Shown: positions 33,816 through 43,552, counted from the first letter of the stretch. The stretch: 64,000 nt of DNA from DASZIT01 sp963709665 (GCA_963709665.1 CAVPWU010000003.1:62001-126000); one strand, 5' to 3'. The notes: a model not told the origin generated them from the sequence alone. Program-made: numbers and translations.

Positions 33816-36800
33816 ATGAGGCGAGACGCGATCTCGGTCCTGGGGAGTCGGTTCGGCAAGGTGGTGCTGGTCCTGGCGCTCGTCGCCGGCTTGACGGTCC
33901 TGGTGGGTCAAGACCCGGCCGTGGCGCAAGGCATCCCGACTGCACCAGAGTCCACGATCACGCTCAGCAACGATCCCGCGGTGCTCACCGGTCAATCGGG
34001 CTCCGGCTCGTTCTCGGCCACGGTCACCTTCGAGGACGCCAGCGGCACACCCCTCTCGGGCGAGCAGGTCAACCTGGTCGTGCAGGACATCACCTCCGAG
34101 GAGAACTTGTCCACCCTGGTGCCCGATAACGGGCAGGAGTTCACCGACGCCAACGGACAGGTGACCTACGCGATGTCCTGTGCGGCTCTGGGCTGCAGCC
34201 CCGGCGACCAGCTCCAGGTCAGCGCGGCCGACGGGTCCGAGACGGTGGTGGCGGGTCCGGTCACCGAGTCGGTCGGCGAGGTCACCCTTGCGAACGACAC
34301 CGGCTATGTGGGCCAGTTGAACACGCTGCTCGTCAAGGACCTCACCGGCGCGGCGACCGAGAATCAGCCCGTGAGCCTCACCCTGGACGGCACGCCGGTG
34401 GCGCTCCCCGCGTGCACCACGGACGGGACCGGGTCGCTCCCGGCGCCGGGGAGTGCGGGGGCGTGCTCCTTCACCGTCCCGTCGCTGTCCGGCACCTCCC
34501 CGCCGCAGAGCCTCGCCGCCGTGGTCACGGTCGGTAGCCAGACCTTCGACACCAGCCTCCAGTTGCTGCTCGGGCAGCCCTCCGACACCGTCTCGACGAT
34601 CTCCGTCAACCCGGATCCCGTCGTCCTGGCGGGCCCGGACGGTTCGGTCACCTTCACCGCCACCGTCACCGTCGACGATGGGACCGGCGACCCCATCGCC
34701 GGTGACGTGGTCACCCTCGGCACCCAGCCCAGTTTCGGTGGTGAGGCCGCCGTCAGCCCGGAGACCACCGATGCCGGCGGCGTGGCGACCTTCGTGTGGA
34801 CATGCCCCTCCGGCTACTGCACGCCCGGCCAGACGATCGCGGTCACCGCCACCGACACGCTCGGCCTCTCGGTCGGGCCGGTCGACGAGGCCGTGAGCGA
34901 AGTCGAGTTCGACGGGAGCAGCTACACCGGCGCCACCGACACGCTCGTGATCGAGGACCTTCCGGGACTGTCGGGCCAGGATCAGGCCGTCACCCTGAAT
35001 CTCGACGGATCCCCGGTGACCCTGTCGGGCGACTGCACCACCGGTGCCAACGGGTCGCTCCCCGGCGTCGGTGGCCCGAACCCGTGCACCTTCACCGTGC
35101 CCGCCCTCTCCGGCATCTCCCCGCCGGCAGACGTGCCGGCGGTCGTCACTGCCGGCACGGAGGTCTTCGACGAGACCTTCACGCTGGAGCCGACACCGAC
35201 GCTCCTCCTGTCACCCACCAGCGGCCTGGGAGGTTCGACGGTGGCCGTCAACGGGTCGGGCTTCACCGCCAACGACCTCGTGGACGTGACGTTCACCCCC
35301 GACGGCGGGACCACGCCCACCGTGTCCTCCGAGTGCGAGACCAATGGGTCCGGGACGATCATCGACGGCGCGGGCACCACCTGCGCGCTCGTCGTCCCGG
35401 CCGACTCGGCCGTCGGGGCCGGCACCGTCTCGGCCACCGGCTACCCGATCGCCACCACCACCTTCACCGTGGAGCCCCCGGTCATGACCGGGATCAGCAT
35501 CTCCTCCGCCGGCTTTCCCACCGAGGCCGGCGTACCGGGAGTCGAGCTCTACCTGGGTGACTCCTACGACCTGGAGATCGACGCAGACTTCTCCAACGGC
35601 TCCGTCGCCCCGCTGGTGGTACCTCCGGGAGATCCGAACCCGGTGGTGACCATGAGCACGCAGCCGGTGCCCTCCGGAGCGGTCACGTTCACCTACACCG
35701 GTGGTGACCTCATCGGCGTCACCGCCTCTGCGGTCACCACCTCACCGGCCGTCGTCGAGGCCACCTACGACGGCTACAGCGCCACGTCGTACTCGCTCAA
35801 CGGGACCGAGCCGTCGTGTGGCACCTGTTACTTCGTCAACGGCGCACTCCTGAACGTCCAGGCCCAGGTGCCCGGGCCGCTCGGGATCGGCTCGACCCCG
35901 GTGGCCGGCGCCACCGCCGACATCACCCAGGACGTCGGCGAGACCGGCGCCTACACGGTCGACGAGCCCTGCTATCCCTTCACCTCCAACGGCGAGGAGG
36001 GGTGCGGATCGCCACCGACGGGCGACCCGTTGACGGCGTCCACGACAACCTGCACCACCGACGACACCGGAAGCTGCCCGGTGACCGCCATGTGGGATCC
36101 GGACACCATCACCCTGACCCCACCCCCGGGATACACGATCACCGGCGTCAGCGGCTGCACCTCGGTGACCGGGCCCTCCGGCGCCCCGGTGTGCGACCTG
36201 ACCCCCGCCGACTGGAGCAGTCCCCTGGCCATCACCTTCCAGCTGGCGCCTCCGGCGTCCCTGAGCGTGAATGTCTCCGGAGGGGGTGGCGATTCGGTCG
36301 GCACCACGGTCGGCCTGGTCCCACCGGCCGGAATGGCCGAGCCGAGCTGGTGGGCGGCTTCCGACCAGGGTGCCTGGCCGCCGACCTGCACCACAACGGC
36401 ATCGGGAGGCAGCGTGTCCAGCTGCACGTTCGCAGCGCTTCCCCAGGGAACCTTCACCGTGGGAATCGACCTCTCCACGGCCGCCGACGACACCGGCGCG
36501 CCCCTCTATGCGACGGCAACCGACGCACAGCAGGCCAACCAGGGCGGCGTGGTGCTCGGCTCGGGAGGGAACTCGCCGGTCACGTTCGATGTCGCCGCCG
36601 CGCCATCGCTGACCGTGGCGGTCACCGGCGAGATCGCCAACGACTCCGACAACACGACGGTCACCCTGTCACCCAGTGGTGTCAGCAAGCCGAGCTGGTG
36701 GAACCTCTTGAGCGACGGCGCGTGGCCCCCCACCTGCGCGACGGTCGTCGTGGTGGCAGGGAGCACCCAGTCGAGCTGCACCTTCCCCAATCTCCCGCCC

Positions 36801-38351
36801 GGAGACTTCAGCGTGGGGGTCGACCTCTCGACGGCCGCGTACGACTCCACCTTTCCGCTCTACCTGACCAGCGACAACTCCCAACAGGGCTCCCAGGTCG
36901 AGACGCTCAACCCCGGCGGAGCTCCGACCGCCACCTTCAGCGCCGGGGCAGCTCCCTCCCTCAGCTACTTCCTCGAGGGACCGGGCGACGGGGCGGCGGC
37001 CGCCGGCGCCACCATCACCCTGGTCCCACCGGCCGGAATGACCGAGCCGAGCTGGTGGCCCGGCGTCAATCCGTTGGCCTGGCCCCCCACCTGCTCGGCC
37101 ACCGAGGTGGACGCCAACACGGCAAGCTGCGATTTCGGGGTCCTTCCCCCGGGCCTGTGGGCCATCGACTCCGACCTGTCAACGGCGACCGGACTCTCCG
37201 GGGCACCCCTCTACTTCACCCAACAGACCAGGACCCAGCAGTACTTCGACGCCGTGAACCTCAACGCCGGCGATGGGGCCGACTCGGGATCGGCCGACGT
37301 GGCCACGGCACCGTTCCCCCTCGTGACCATCTCCGGGGTCGTGGGGGGATACTCGGCCGGTACCACGGTCGAATTCCTGCCCCAGAGCGGCCAGACCATG
37401 CCGGGCTGGTGGTCCGGCACCGGCCAGCCGGCCTGGCCCCCCACCTGCACCACCCAGGTGGTGGCCGGAGACGCCGGCGAGTCGAGCTGTGGCCCCGGGG
37501 ACGGCCTGCCCCCGGGGACCTGGGCGGTGGCCATCGACACCAAGACGGCGGCCATCGCCAGAACGTTCCCCCTCTACGTGTCGGGCACCGACTTCTCCTC
37601 GGGCGTCCAGAACTTCCTGGTGTTCAACGCCGGCGACAGCCCGACCGTCAACTTCGAGACCGCCACTCCCCCGTTGGCGTCCTACGGTGTCGGGACGCCG
37701 AGTGCCACCGACGGTTCGCTGTCGGCCACCGGGTCCGGAGGGACGGGAAGCGTCACGGTCGGGAAGTACAGCGGCAATCCGGAAGGGAACCCGCTGAACT
37801 TCGACAGCGGCGACAACTACTTCGATGCCTACCTGCCTCCCGGGGACAGCTACACCAGCCTCACCCTGTCGGAGTGCGGCCTGCCGGTCGGCTCGAGCAT
37901 GGGATGGTGGGACCCCGATGCGGACAGCGACAGCGGGTCATGGGAGGCGGTCGTCGGCGACCCGGGTCCGACCTACTCGAACGGCTGCCTGAACGTCACG
38001 TTCAACAACCTCACGGACCCCGCCACCGGCGACAACCTCACCAGTCCCAGCCTGTCGCAGCTCGGGGGGACGGTCTTCGGCATCGACCTCCCGGCTCCCC
38101 CGAGGGCCACGATCACCTCGCCGCCCAGCGGGGGCACCTACCTGATCGGCCAGTCGGTGCCGACCGGGTTCCGCTGCGCGGACAGCTCGTGGGGGCCGGG
38201 CATCTCCGCCTGCACCGACTCCAACGGCGCCACGGGCGGGGTGGGCGCCCTTCCGACCTCGACGGCGGGGACGCACACCTACACCGTCATCGCTACCAGC
38301 GCCGACGGCCAGACGGCCAGACGGCCAGGACGAACCTCTCGTACACGGTGA
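33816..38351 (+). CDS. Giant secreted repeat protein with Ig-like domains (N-terminal part)
   Basis: This frame encodes 1511 residues. A signal peptide (basic start, hydrophobic core 16-31, cleavage after AVA at 35-37) is followed by two invasin/Ig-like modules (about 40-460). A TIG-like segment (LSPTSGLGGSTVAVNGSGF) comes next, then a linker and four repeats of about 117 residues (about 811-1288). Each repeat contains PSWW or PGWW, then AWPPTC and a DxSTA or DTKTA segment. An Ig-like domain starting RATITSPPSGGTYLIG precedes the end. The frame closes after an 8-bp tandem repeat that displaces the C-terminal domain. No sortase signal or terminal membrane helix is seen; an adhesive or surface role is inferred. 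Confidence 0.78.
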   Translation: MRRDAISVLGSRFGKVVLVLALVAGLTVLVGQDPAVAQGIPTAPESTITLSNDPAVLTGQSGSGSFSATVTFEDASGTPLSGEQVNLVVQDITSEENLSTLVPDNGQEFTDANGQVTYAMSCAALGCSPGDQLQVSAADGSETVVAGPVTESVGEVTLANDTGYVGQLNTLLVKDLTGAATENQPVSLTLDGTPVALPACTTDGTGSLPAPGSAGACSFTVPSLSGTSPPQSLAAVVTVGSQTFDTSLQLLLGQPSDTVSTISVNPDPVVLAGPDGSVTFTATVTVDDGTGDPIAGDVVTLGTQPSFGGEAAVSPETTDAGGVATFVWTCPSGYCTPGQTIAVTATDTLGLSVGPVDEAVSEVEFDGSSYTGATDTLVIEDLPGLSGQDQAVTLNLDGSPVTLSGDCTTGANGSLPGVGGPNPCTFTVPALSGISPPADVPAVVTAGTEVFDETFTLEPTPTLLLSPTSGLGGSTVAVNGSGFTANDLVDVTFTPDGGTTPTVSSECETNGSGTIIDGAGTTCALVVPADSAVGAGTVSATGYPIATTTFTVEPPVMTGISISSAGFPTEAGVPGVELYLGDSYDLEIDADFSNGSVAPLVVPPGDPNPVVTMSTQPVPSGAVTFTYTGGDLIGVTASAVTTSPAVVEATYDGYSATSYSLNGTEPSCGTCYFVNGALLNVQAQVPGPLGIGSTPVAGATADITQDVGETGAYTVDEPCYPFTSNGEEGCGSPPTGDPLTASTTTCTTDDTGSCPVTAMWDPDTITLTPPPGYTITGVSGCTSVTGPSGAPVCDLTPADWSSPLAITFQLAPPASLSVNVSGGGGDSVGTTVGLVPPAGMAEPSWWAASDQGAWPPTCTTTASGGSVSSCTFAALPQGTFTVGIDLSTAADDTGAPLYATATDAQQANQGGVVLGSGGNSPVTFDVAAAPSLTVAVTGEIANDSDNTTVTLSPSGVSKPSWWNLLSDGAWPPTCATVVVVAGSTQSSCTFPNLPPGDFSVGVDLSTAAYDSTFPLYLTSDNSQQGSQVETLNPGGAPTATFSAGAAPSLSYFLEGPGDGAAAAGATITLVPPAGMTEPSWWPGVNPLAWPPTCSATEVDANTASCDFGVLPPGLWAIDSDLSTATGLSGAPLYFTQQTRTQQYFDAVNLNAGDGADSGSADVATAPFPLVTISGVVGGYSAGTTVEFLPQSGQTMPGWWSGTGQPAWPPTCTTQVVAGDAGESSCGPGDGLPPGTWAVAIDTKTAAIARTFPLYVSGTDFSSGVQNFLVFNAGDSPTVNFETATPPLASYGVGTPSATDGSLSATGSGGTGSVTVGKYSGNPEGNPLNFDSGDNYFDAYLPPGDSYTSLTLSECGLPVGSSMGWWDPDADSDSGSWEAVVGDPGPTYSNGCLNVTFNNLTDPATGDNLTSPSLSQLGGTVFGIDLPAPPRATITSPPSGGTYLIGQSVPTGFRCADSSWGPGISACTDSNGATGGVGALPTSTAGTHTYTVIATSADGQTARRPGRTSRTR
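38304..38327 (+). repeat. Three tandem copies of GACGGCCA that shift the reading frame
   Basis: Units are 38304-38311, 38312-38319 and 38320-38327. With three copies the secreted protein ends at 38351. With two copies the reading continues as ADGQTARTNLSYTV into the propeller-like repeats up to 39169. The unit length is not a multiple of three, so gain or loss switches the frame. Confidence 0.85.
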
Positions 38352-39169
38352 AGGCTGCCCCGACGGCCACCCCCGGCTACGACCTGGCCGGTTCCGACGG
38401 GGGGGTCTTCGTGTTCCCGGTGGGTACGTCCTCGGGGTACTACGGCTCGCTGCCCGGCATCGGGGTCCACGTCAACGACGTCGTGGGCATCGTGCCCACC
38501 AACCACGATCAGGGCTACGACCTGGTGGGGTCCGACGGCGGGGTCTTCGTCTTCCCCACCGGGCAGCCGGCCGGCTACTACGGCTCGCTGCCCGGCATCG
38601 GGGTCCACGTCAGCGACGTCGTGGGCATCGTGCCCACCAACCACGATCAGGGCTACGACCTGGTGGGGTCCGACGGCGGGGTCTTCGTCTTCCCCACCGG
38701 GCAGCCGGCCGGCTACTACGGCTCGCTGCCCGGCATCGGGGTCCACGTCAACGACATCGTCGGCATCGTGGCTACCCCTGGCGGCGGTGGCTACTACCTG
38801 GTCGGCAGGGACGGTGGGGTCTTCACGTTCGGCAACGCCCCCTTTCTGGGGTCCGTTCCCGGCACCGGAGTCCACGTGGACGACATCACCGGGATCGCGG
38901 CGACCCCCGACGGGAAGGGCTACTACGTGGTCGGAGCCGACGGGTCGGTCTACGCCTTCGGGACGGCCACGAACTACGGGTCGCTGCCGGACCTGAAGGT
39001 CTCGGTCTCGAACGTGGTGAGCATCGTGCCCACCCCCACTGGGACGGGCTACTGGCTCATCGGCAGCGACGGTGGAGTCTTCGCCTTCGGCGATGCCACC
39101 AGCCAGGGCTCCCTTCCCGGCATCGGCGTCAAGGTGAACAATGTCGTCGGGGCGGTACCCACCGGGTGA
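38348..39169 (+). CDS. C-terminal propeller-like repeat domain of the secreted protein, out of frame
   Basis: In the displaced frame, GTG 38348 overlaps the stop of the large protein (GTGA at 38348-38351) and opens 273 residues. They consist of six repeats of about 45 residues with the pattern GYDLVGSDGGVFVFP...YYGSLPGIGVHV.DVVGIVPT. These repeats occur at the C-termini of many Acidimicrobiia surface proteins and probably form a beta-propeller. Without its own signal peptide it would not be secreted, so it most likely belongs to the upstream protein. Coupled restart at GTG is the alternative. Confidence 0.72.
   Translation: MKAAPTATPGYDLAGSDGGVFVFPVGTSSGYYGSLPGIGVHVNDVVGIVPTNHDQGYDLVGSDGGVFVFPTGQPAGYYGSLPGIGVHVSDVVGIVPTNHDQGYDLVGSDGGVFVFPTGQPAGYYGSLPGIGVHVNDIVGIVATPGGGGYYLVGRDGGVFTFGNAPFLGSVPGTGVHVDDITGIAATPDGKGYYVVGADGSVYAFGTATNYGSLPDLKVSVSNVVSIVPTPTGTGYWLIGSDGGVFAFGDATSQGSLPGIGVKVNNVVGAVPTG
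38376..38790 (+). repeat. 138-bp near-identical tandem repeats
   Basis: The first three propeller-like units repeat with a period of 138 bp (46 codons). Units 2 and 3 (from about 38512 and 38650) are almost identical at the DNA level. The later three units are diverged. Recent duplication by recombination is likely. Confidence 0.75.
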
Positions 39170-39464
39170 CCTTCTCCTGAACGGCCGGGGACTGCTCGAG
39201 CTCCATGAGGTAGCGGTTCGTTCCGGGGAGGCGGTCCGTCCGACGGGCTCTCCGTCGATGGACCCGTTCGGCCTCCGCCGGCCGTCCACCATCGCAGCCG
39301 CCTCCGCGGCATGACCAGGGAGGGGCTCGGCAGGAGGTTCGCCGACCCCGTCGCCGACTCGCCGTCCCACCGGCTCGCCGTTGGGGCGCCGCCGGGACGA
39401 AGGCCTCCCTTGGTGCCCCGGCGGTCCGACCCCGCGGACCCAAGGGCTGAGGCGGAGCCCCGAT
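39170..39464. other. Intergenic region after the secreted protein gene
   Basis: These 295 bases separate two convergent genes. I see no coding region; short GC-rich inverted segments could end transcription but none is convincing. Confidence 0.4.
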
Positions 39465-39935
39465 TCAGTCCGGGGGAGCCAGTCGGGCCGGAAACCCACC
39501 CCGGCTGATGGGGCTCCAGCGGTCGATGGTCAGCCGCAGGACCACCTTCCCCTGTCGGACCATCGCCTGGCGGTACTCGTCCCAGTCGGGGTGCTCCCCG
39601 CTGATGGATCGGTAGTACTCCACCAGGGCCTCGACGGCTTCGGGCTGGCGGATCACCTCGATGGGTCCGTCCACCTGCACCCACTCCCCACTGAACTCAT
39701 CGGAGAGCACGCAGAGGGAGCCGAGCGGGTTGCGGGCGGCGTTCCTGGTCTTGGCACGTTCGGGGTAGGTCGAGACGGTGACCCGTCCCTCCTCGTCGAG
39801 GCCCATGGTGACCGGCGACATCTGCGGCCTCCCGTCGCGGCGGGTGGTGACCAGGATCCCCCGGTGGCGCGGTCGCACGAAGTCCAGCAACTCCTGGCGG
39901 GTGACCACGAGGTCGCGGGCCGTGGGACGGGCCAT
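39465..39935 (-). CDS. PPOX-class F420/flavin-binding protein
   Basis: The 156-residue split-barrel protein belongs to the pyridoxamine 5'-phosphate oxidase-like superfamily. FVRPRHRGILVTTRRDGRPQM, GRVTVSTYPERAKTRNAARN and VQVDGPIEVI match the F420-dependent group of actinobacteria. Such proteins reduce small substrates or bind F420. The assignment to F420 is by family likeness. It starts at ATG 39935. Confidence 0.86.
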   Translation of the reverse strand: MARPTARDLVVTRQELLDFVRPRHRGILVTTRRDGRPQMSPVTMGLDEEGRVTVSTYPERAKTRNAARNPLGSLCVLSDEFSGEWVQVDGPIEVIRQPEAVEALVEYYRSISGEHPDWDEYRQAMVRQGKVVLRLTIDRWSPISRGGFPARLAPPD

Positions 39936-40020
39936 CGGCGAACTCTACCGCCGGCGGCTCCACCCGGACCGCCCGGCCACCGCGTCCCACCACGCCTGCC
40001 CGCCTCCGTACCATGGAGGC

Positions 40021-40517
40021 GTGCAGATCCGGATCGAGGCCGGCGACCTCCCGGGCGACACCTGCGGGCCGGGGCCGGAGGCTCCCGACGGGTACCGGCA
40101 GGTCCATGTCGGCGTCCAACGTCGGGGCGACCGGGACGACCTCCTCGGGCTGACCCGGGGTGACGCGCCCTCGGCCACCTGGACGTTGGAGTGCACGGCG
40201 AGCCGGCTGCCGACCGGGGTCGACCTCAAGGGGCCGCACCTCCAGGGTCCGCCCGGCGGCCGCTTCGTCTACCTCTCGTGGGTGACGTCGACGGCGACGG
40301 CGCCCGCACCCTCTTCCGCCGGGCCAAGCTCTGGCTCAACGCCGCTCCCCCGCAGGTGCTGGACGCCGCCGTGGCCGGTGGCCTGCTGGTGGGCCGCCTG
40401 GGCCTGACCGACCCGAAGGGCGACCCGGTCTGTGCCTCGGTGCGCCCGCCGCTGATCGAGTGGTCGGCCCAGGCCCCGCTCACCGTCGCCGGGTCGCTCG
40501 ACCCCGCCGGAGGCTAG
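40021..40517 (+). pseudogene. DUF5990-like protein with a one-base deletion
   Basis: From GTG 40021 the frame reads QIRIEAGDLPGDTCGPG and continues to RFVYLSW at 40281. The next expected residues (GDVDGDGARTLFRRAKLWLN) are in another frame that ends at 40517. Adding one G to the GGG run at 40280-40282 restores a protein of about 165 residues that matches the DUF5990 pattern. Function is unknown. A homopolymer miscall is the simplest cause, but a real mutation cannot be excluded. Confidence 0.75.
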
Positions 40518-40553
40518 CCAGCGCCCGGTCCCCTGCCCTGCCGGGCCGACGGG

Positions 40554-41351
40554 TCAGCCGGCCCGGAGGAACGCCAGGACGTCGGGGAAGGCGGCGGGGT
40601 CCTGGGCGAAGAAGAGGTGGCCCCCCTCGTAAGTGCGCAGCTCGGCGTGGGGGACCTGCGCGGCGATGGCCGCCCCGTTGGCCGGCGGGGCGATGCCGTC
40701 ATACCGGCCAACGGCGACCAGGGTCGGGCAGGTGATCCGCGGCAGGCGGTCGAACACGTCGTGCCGGCTCCGGGCCCCGAGCTGGAGCGCCTCCCCCTCG
40801 AGCACCGCCGCGGACTTGTCGCGGCTGAAGTGCTGGGCCAAGGCCTCCACCAGCATCCGGTCCCCGTCGTGCTCCTCCAACCACTCCGGCGTGAACCGGG
40901 TGTCCATCAGCCCGGCGGAGACGGCGGCCCGCTCGGCCGTCGGCAGCCCGGTCAGCGTCTCCAGCGGATACGAGGAGCCGCCCGCACCGCCGGGCGAGGT
41001 GCAGAGGATGGCCAGGCGCTCGATCCGGTGGGGAGCGGCGACCGCCAGCTCCTGGGCGACCATGCCCCCGAAGCTGATCCCGGCCAGCCGGAACTCCTCC
41101 CACCCGAGGTGGTCGGCCAGGGCCAGGGCGTCGGCGGCCAGATCGGCCATCGCGTAGGGGGCGGCGGGGAGCGACGAGCCCCCCAGGCCCCGCTGGTCGA
41201 ACGCCGCCACCTCGAAGTCGGGGGTGAAGAGCGCCACCAGCGGTGCGGAGGTGGCCAGGGTGGTGCCGGTGCCGTTCAGGAACAGCAGGCGGGGGCCCGA
41301 CCCCGACCGCTCGTAGTGGAGGTCGACCCCGTGGATCCGCGTCGTCGGCAT
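40554..41351 (-). CDS. Alpha/beta hydrolase
   Basis: The 265-residue protein has the full hydrolase-1 pattern: oxyanion strand LLFLNGTGTTL, AFDQRGLGGSSLP, nucleophile elbow AGISFGGMVA (Ser at about 97), acid in VGRYDGIAPP and His in YEGGHLFFAQ. Close relatives include 3-oxoadipate enol-lactonase and lipid esterases. Nothing nearby indicates the substrate. It starts at ATG 41351. Confidence 0.87.
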   Translation of the reverse strand: MPTTRIHGVDLHYERSGSGPRLLFLNGTGTTLATSAPLVALFTPDFEVAAFDQRGLGGSSLPAAPYAMADLAADALALADHLGWEEFRLAGISFGGMVAQELAVAAPHRIERLAILCTSPGGAGGSSYPLETLTGLPTAERAAVSAGLMDTRFTPEWLEEHDGDRMLVEALAQHFSRDKSAAVLEGEALQLGARSRHDVFDRLPRITCPTLVAVGRYDGIAPPANGAAIAAQVPHAELRTYEGGHLFFAQDPAAFPDVLAFLRAG

Positions 41352-41405
41352 GACCCAGTCTGCCCCGCCGTCACGCCGCCCGAGCCGCCCTCGAGCCGGC
41401 TCCGG

Positions 41406-42578
41406 TCAGGCGTCCCGGGTCATCATCCGCCAGGCCCCCAGCGCCGTCCACACCACCAGCCACGCCACGATGACGCAGACGGCCACCGTCCGGGACTCGG
41501 GGATCAGCATCGTCCCGCCGTTGGGCCCGTTGCCGTTGCCCCCGCTGAAGGGGGCGGGGAGCCCGCCCGGCTCGATGTGGGCCATGGCCGCGCCCACGAT
41601 GCCGCGCTGGGCGTTGAGCAGGTGGGTGATGACGTGCCGGCTGAGGATCGGGGTGAGGATCAGCTCGAGGACCACCAGCAGGATCACCGGGAGGGTGCGC
41701 TGGCCCATCAGCGAGGAGAGGCCGAGGCCGACCACGAACCCGATGGTCGCCTCGAGCATGATCCACAGGCCGGTGTCGATCATCAGGGGGACCGGCGGCG
41801 AGAGGAAGTTCGAGTGGTAGGCGGCATAGTTCTGGTTGGCGACCTGGACGGCCGCCGCCCGGACCTGCGCCGCCGTGGGGGTGGGCGGCGTCACCCCCCC
41901 GGGGCCCCGGAAGGCCTGGTCCGGGGAACCGCCGGGGCCCGCGCAGGGAACGGCGACGTTGATGGGTCCGTTGAAGTTGAAGCTGCACAGCACCTCCTCG
42001 GCGTGGTCGGCCGCCCAGCTGTCGAGTCCGGCGCGTGAGAGGCCGGCGGGGACGTTGACCCCGTCGTAGTTGAGCTGGGTGGGGGCGGCCAGGAGGCAGA
42101 CCACGCAGACCACCGCGAAGCCGGCCACCACGATGGGGAGCACGATGGCCAGCCCCGCCGGGATCCTGGCCAGGTAGAGGGCCAGCCGGGACCGGCCGGT
42201 GATGACCAGGTGCCGGAACATCCCCTCGCTGAGGTCGACCGACCCGGCGGTGCAGCCCACGGTGGCGGCCACGATGAAGCCGAAGACGTACATGAACCCG
42301 GCGACCAGGACGGTGAAGATGCTGTAGCCGCCGGCCGGCCCGTAGGACCGGGGCGCCACGGCGTGGGAGATGAGTCGGACGGCGAGGAAGACCACCGGGA
42401 TGCCGATGTTGACCGCCACCAGGCCGATCATCAGTCCCCGGCGCCGGCGGAGCTCCATGAACCGGGTGGTGATCATCCGCCAGGTCGGGATCCACGACCC
42501 CCGGTGGTCGGGCCCCCGGTCGTCGGGGGCGGGGACCGGCCCCGGCGCCGGCCGCTCGATCTCGTCGGTGACGGTCAC
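41406..42578 (-). CDS. ABC transporter permease
   Basis: GTG 42578 overlaps the stop of the ATPase gene by four bases (GTGA) and gives 390 residues. About six transmembrane helices and a large extracytoplasmic loop (about 170-250, with two cysteines) are visible, consistent with an ABC-2-type exporter subunit. It is translationally coupled to its ATPase. The transported compound is unknown. Confidence 0.84.
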   Translation of the reverse strand: MTVTDEIERPAPGPVPAPDDRGPDHRGSWIPTWRMITTRFMELRRRRGLMIGLVAVNIGIPVVFLAVRLISHAVAPRSYGPAGGYSIFTVLVAGFMYVFGFIVAATVGCTAGSVDLSEGMFRHLVITGRSRLALYLARIPAGLAIVLPIVVAGFAVVCVVCLLAAPTQLNYDGVNVPAGLSRAGLDSWAADHAEEVLCSFNFNGPINVAVPCAGPGGSPDQAFRGPGGVTPPTPTAAQVRAAAVQVANQNYAAYHSNFLSPPVPLMIDTGLWIMLEATIGFVVGLGLSSLMGQRTLPVILLVVLELILTPILSRHVITHLLNAQRGIVGAAMAHIEPGGLPAPFSGGNGNGPNGGTMLIPESRTVAVCVIVAWLVVWTALGAWRMMTRDA

Positions 42579-43552
42579 GGGTTGTCCCCCAGCCGGCTGG
42601 TGACCTCGAGGAACCACGACTCGAGGGAGGCCTGCACCTGCTGCAGCCGGTAGACGGCGATGCCGCCGTCCACCAGCACCCGGTTGATCTCGGCGATGAC
42701 GTCGCGCTGGGTGCCGGCCGGCAGGGTGACCCCGAGGCCGGTCGGCCGGATCTGGTACTGGGCGACCGGCGGCACCGAGGCGATCAGCGCCCCGGCCCGG
42801 TCGGGGTCCGAGCACTCGATCTCCACCTCGAAGGACGACCCGGCCAGCAGCTCCCCGATCGATCCCTGGCGGACCACCCGGCCCCGGTCGACGATGGCCA
42901 CCGCGTCACAGGTCCGCTCGATCTCGTCGAGCAGGTGGGAGGAGAGCACCACCGTCCGGCCCTCGGCCACCAGCCCGAGGATCATGTCGCGCATGTCCTG
43001 CATGCCGGCCGGGTCCAGCCCGTTCATCGGCTCGTCCAGGATGAGGAGCTGCGGGTCGCCGAGCAGGCAGGCGGCCACCCCGAGCCGTTGGCGCATCCCC
43101 ATCGAGTACTTGGACACCTTGTCGTCCGCCCGGTGGAGGATGCCGACCCGTTCGAGGGACGGCATGATCCGGTCGGTGGCCCGGGGCTCCCGGGCGGCCG
43201 CCAGGATCTGCAGGTTCTGCCGGCCGGTCAGGTGCCCGTGGAACCGGGGCTCGTCGACGATGGCACCCACCCGGGCCAGCGCCTGGTCACGATGGCTGGG
43301 CACCGGGTAGCCGAGGAGCGACATGGTGCCGGCGTCGGCACGGGTCAGACCCAGCAGGACCCGGATCAGCGTGGTCTTGCCGGCGCCGTTCGGGCCCAGG
43401 TACCCGAAGGCGCAGCCTCGGGGGACCAGGAGCTCCACGCCGTTGACGGCCACCTGACCACCGAACGACTTGGTCAGGCCGTGGGTCTCGACGGCCCAGT
43501 CGCTCCCGGCTCCGACGGGAGCCGCGGGGTCCGCCAGCCCGGTGGCGCTCAT
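42575..43552 (-). CDS. ABC transporter ATP-binding protein
   Basis: The 325-residue ATPase has Walker A GPNGAGKTT, the signature motif SMGMRQRLG, Walker B LLILDEPMNGLDPAG and the H-loop SSHLLDEI. A C-terminal extension of about 80 residues after the ATPase core is typical of ABC-2 drug or antibiotic exporters. Its gene overlaps the permease gene. The PadR and membrane-protein pair upstream on the same strand is likely part of the same unit. Confidence 0.92.
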   Translation of the reverse strand: MSATGLADPAAPVGAGSDWAVETHGLTKSFGGQVAVNGVELLVPRGCAFGYLGPNGAGKTTLIRVLLGLTRADAGTMSLLGYPVPSHRDQALARVGAIVDEPRFHGHLTGRQNLQILAAAREPRATDRIMPSLERVGILHRADDKVSKYSMGMRQRLGVAACLLGDPQLLILDEPMNGLDPAGMQDMRDMILGLVAEGRTVVLSSHLLDEIERTCDAVAIVDRGRVVRQGSIGELLAGSSFEVEIECSDPDRAGALIASVPPVAQYQIRPTGLGVTLPAGTQRDVIAEINRVLVDGGIAVYRLQQVQASLESWFLEVTSRLGDNP

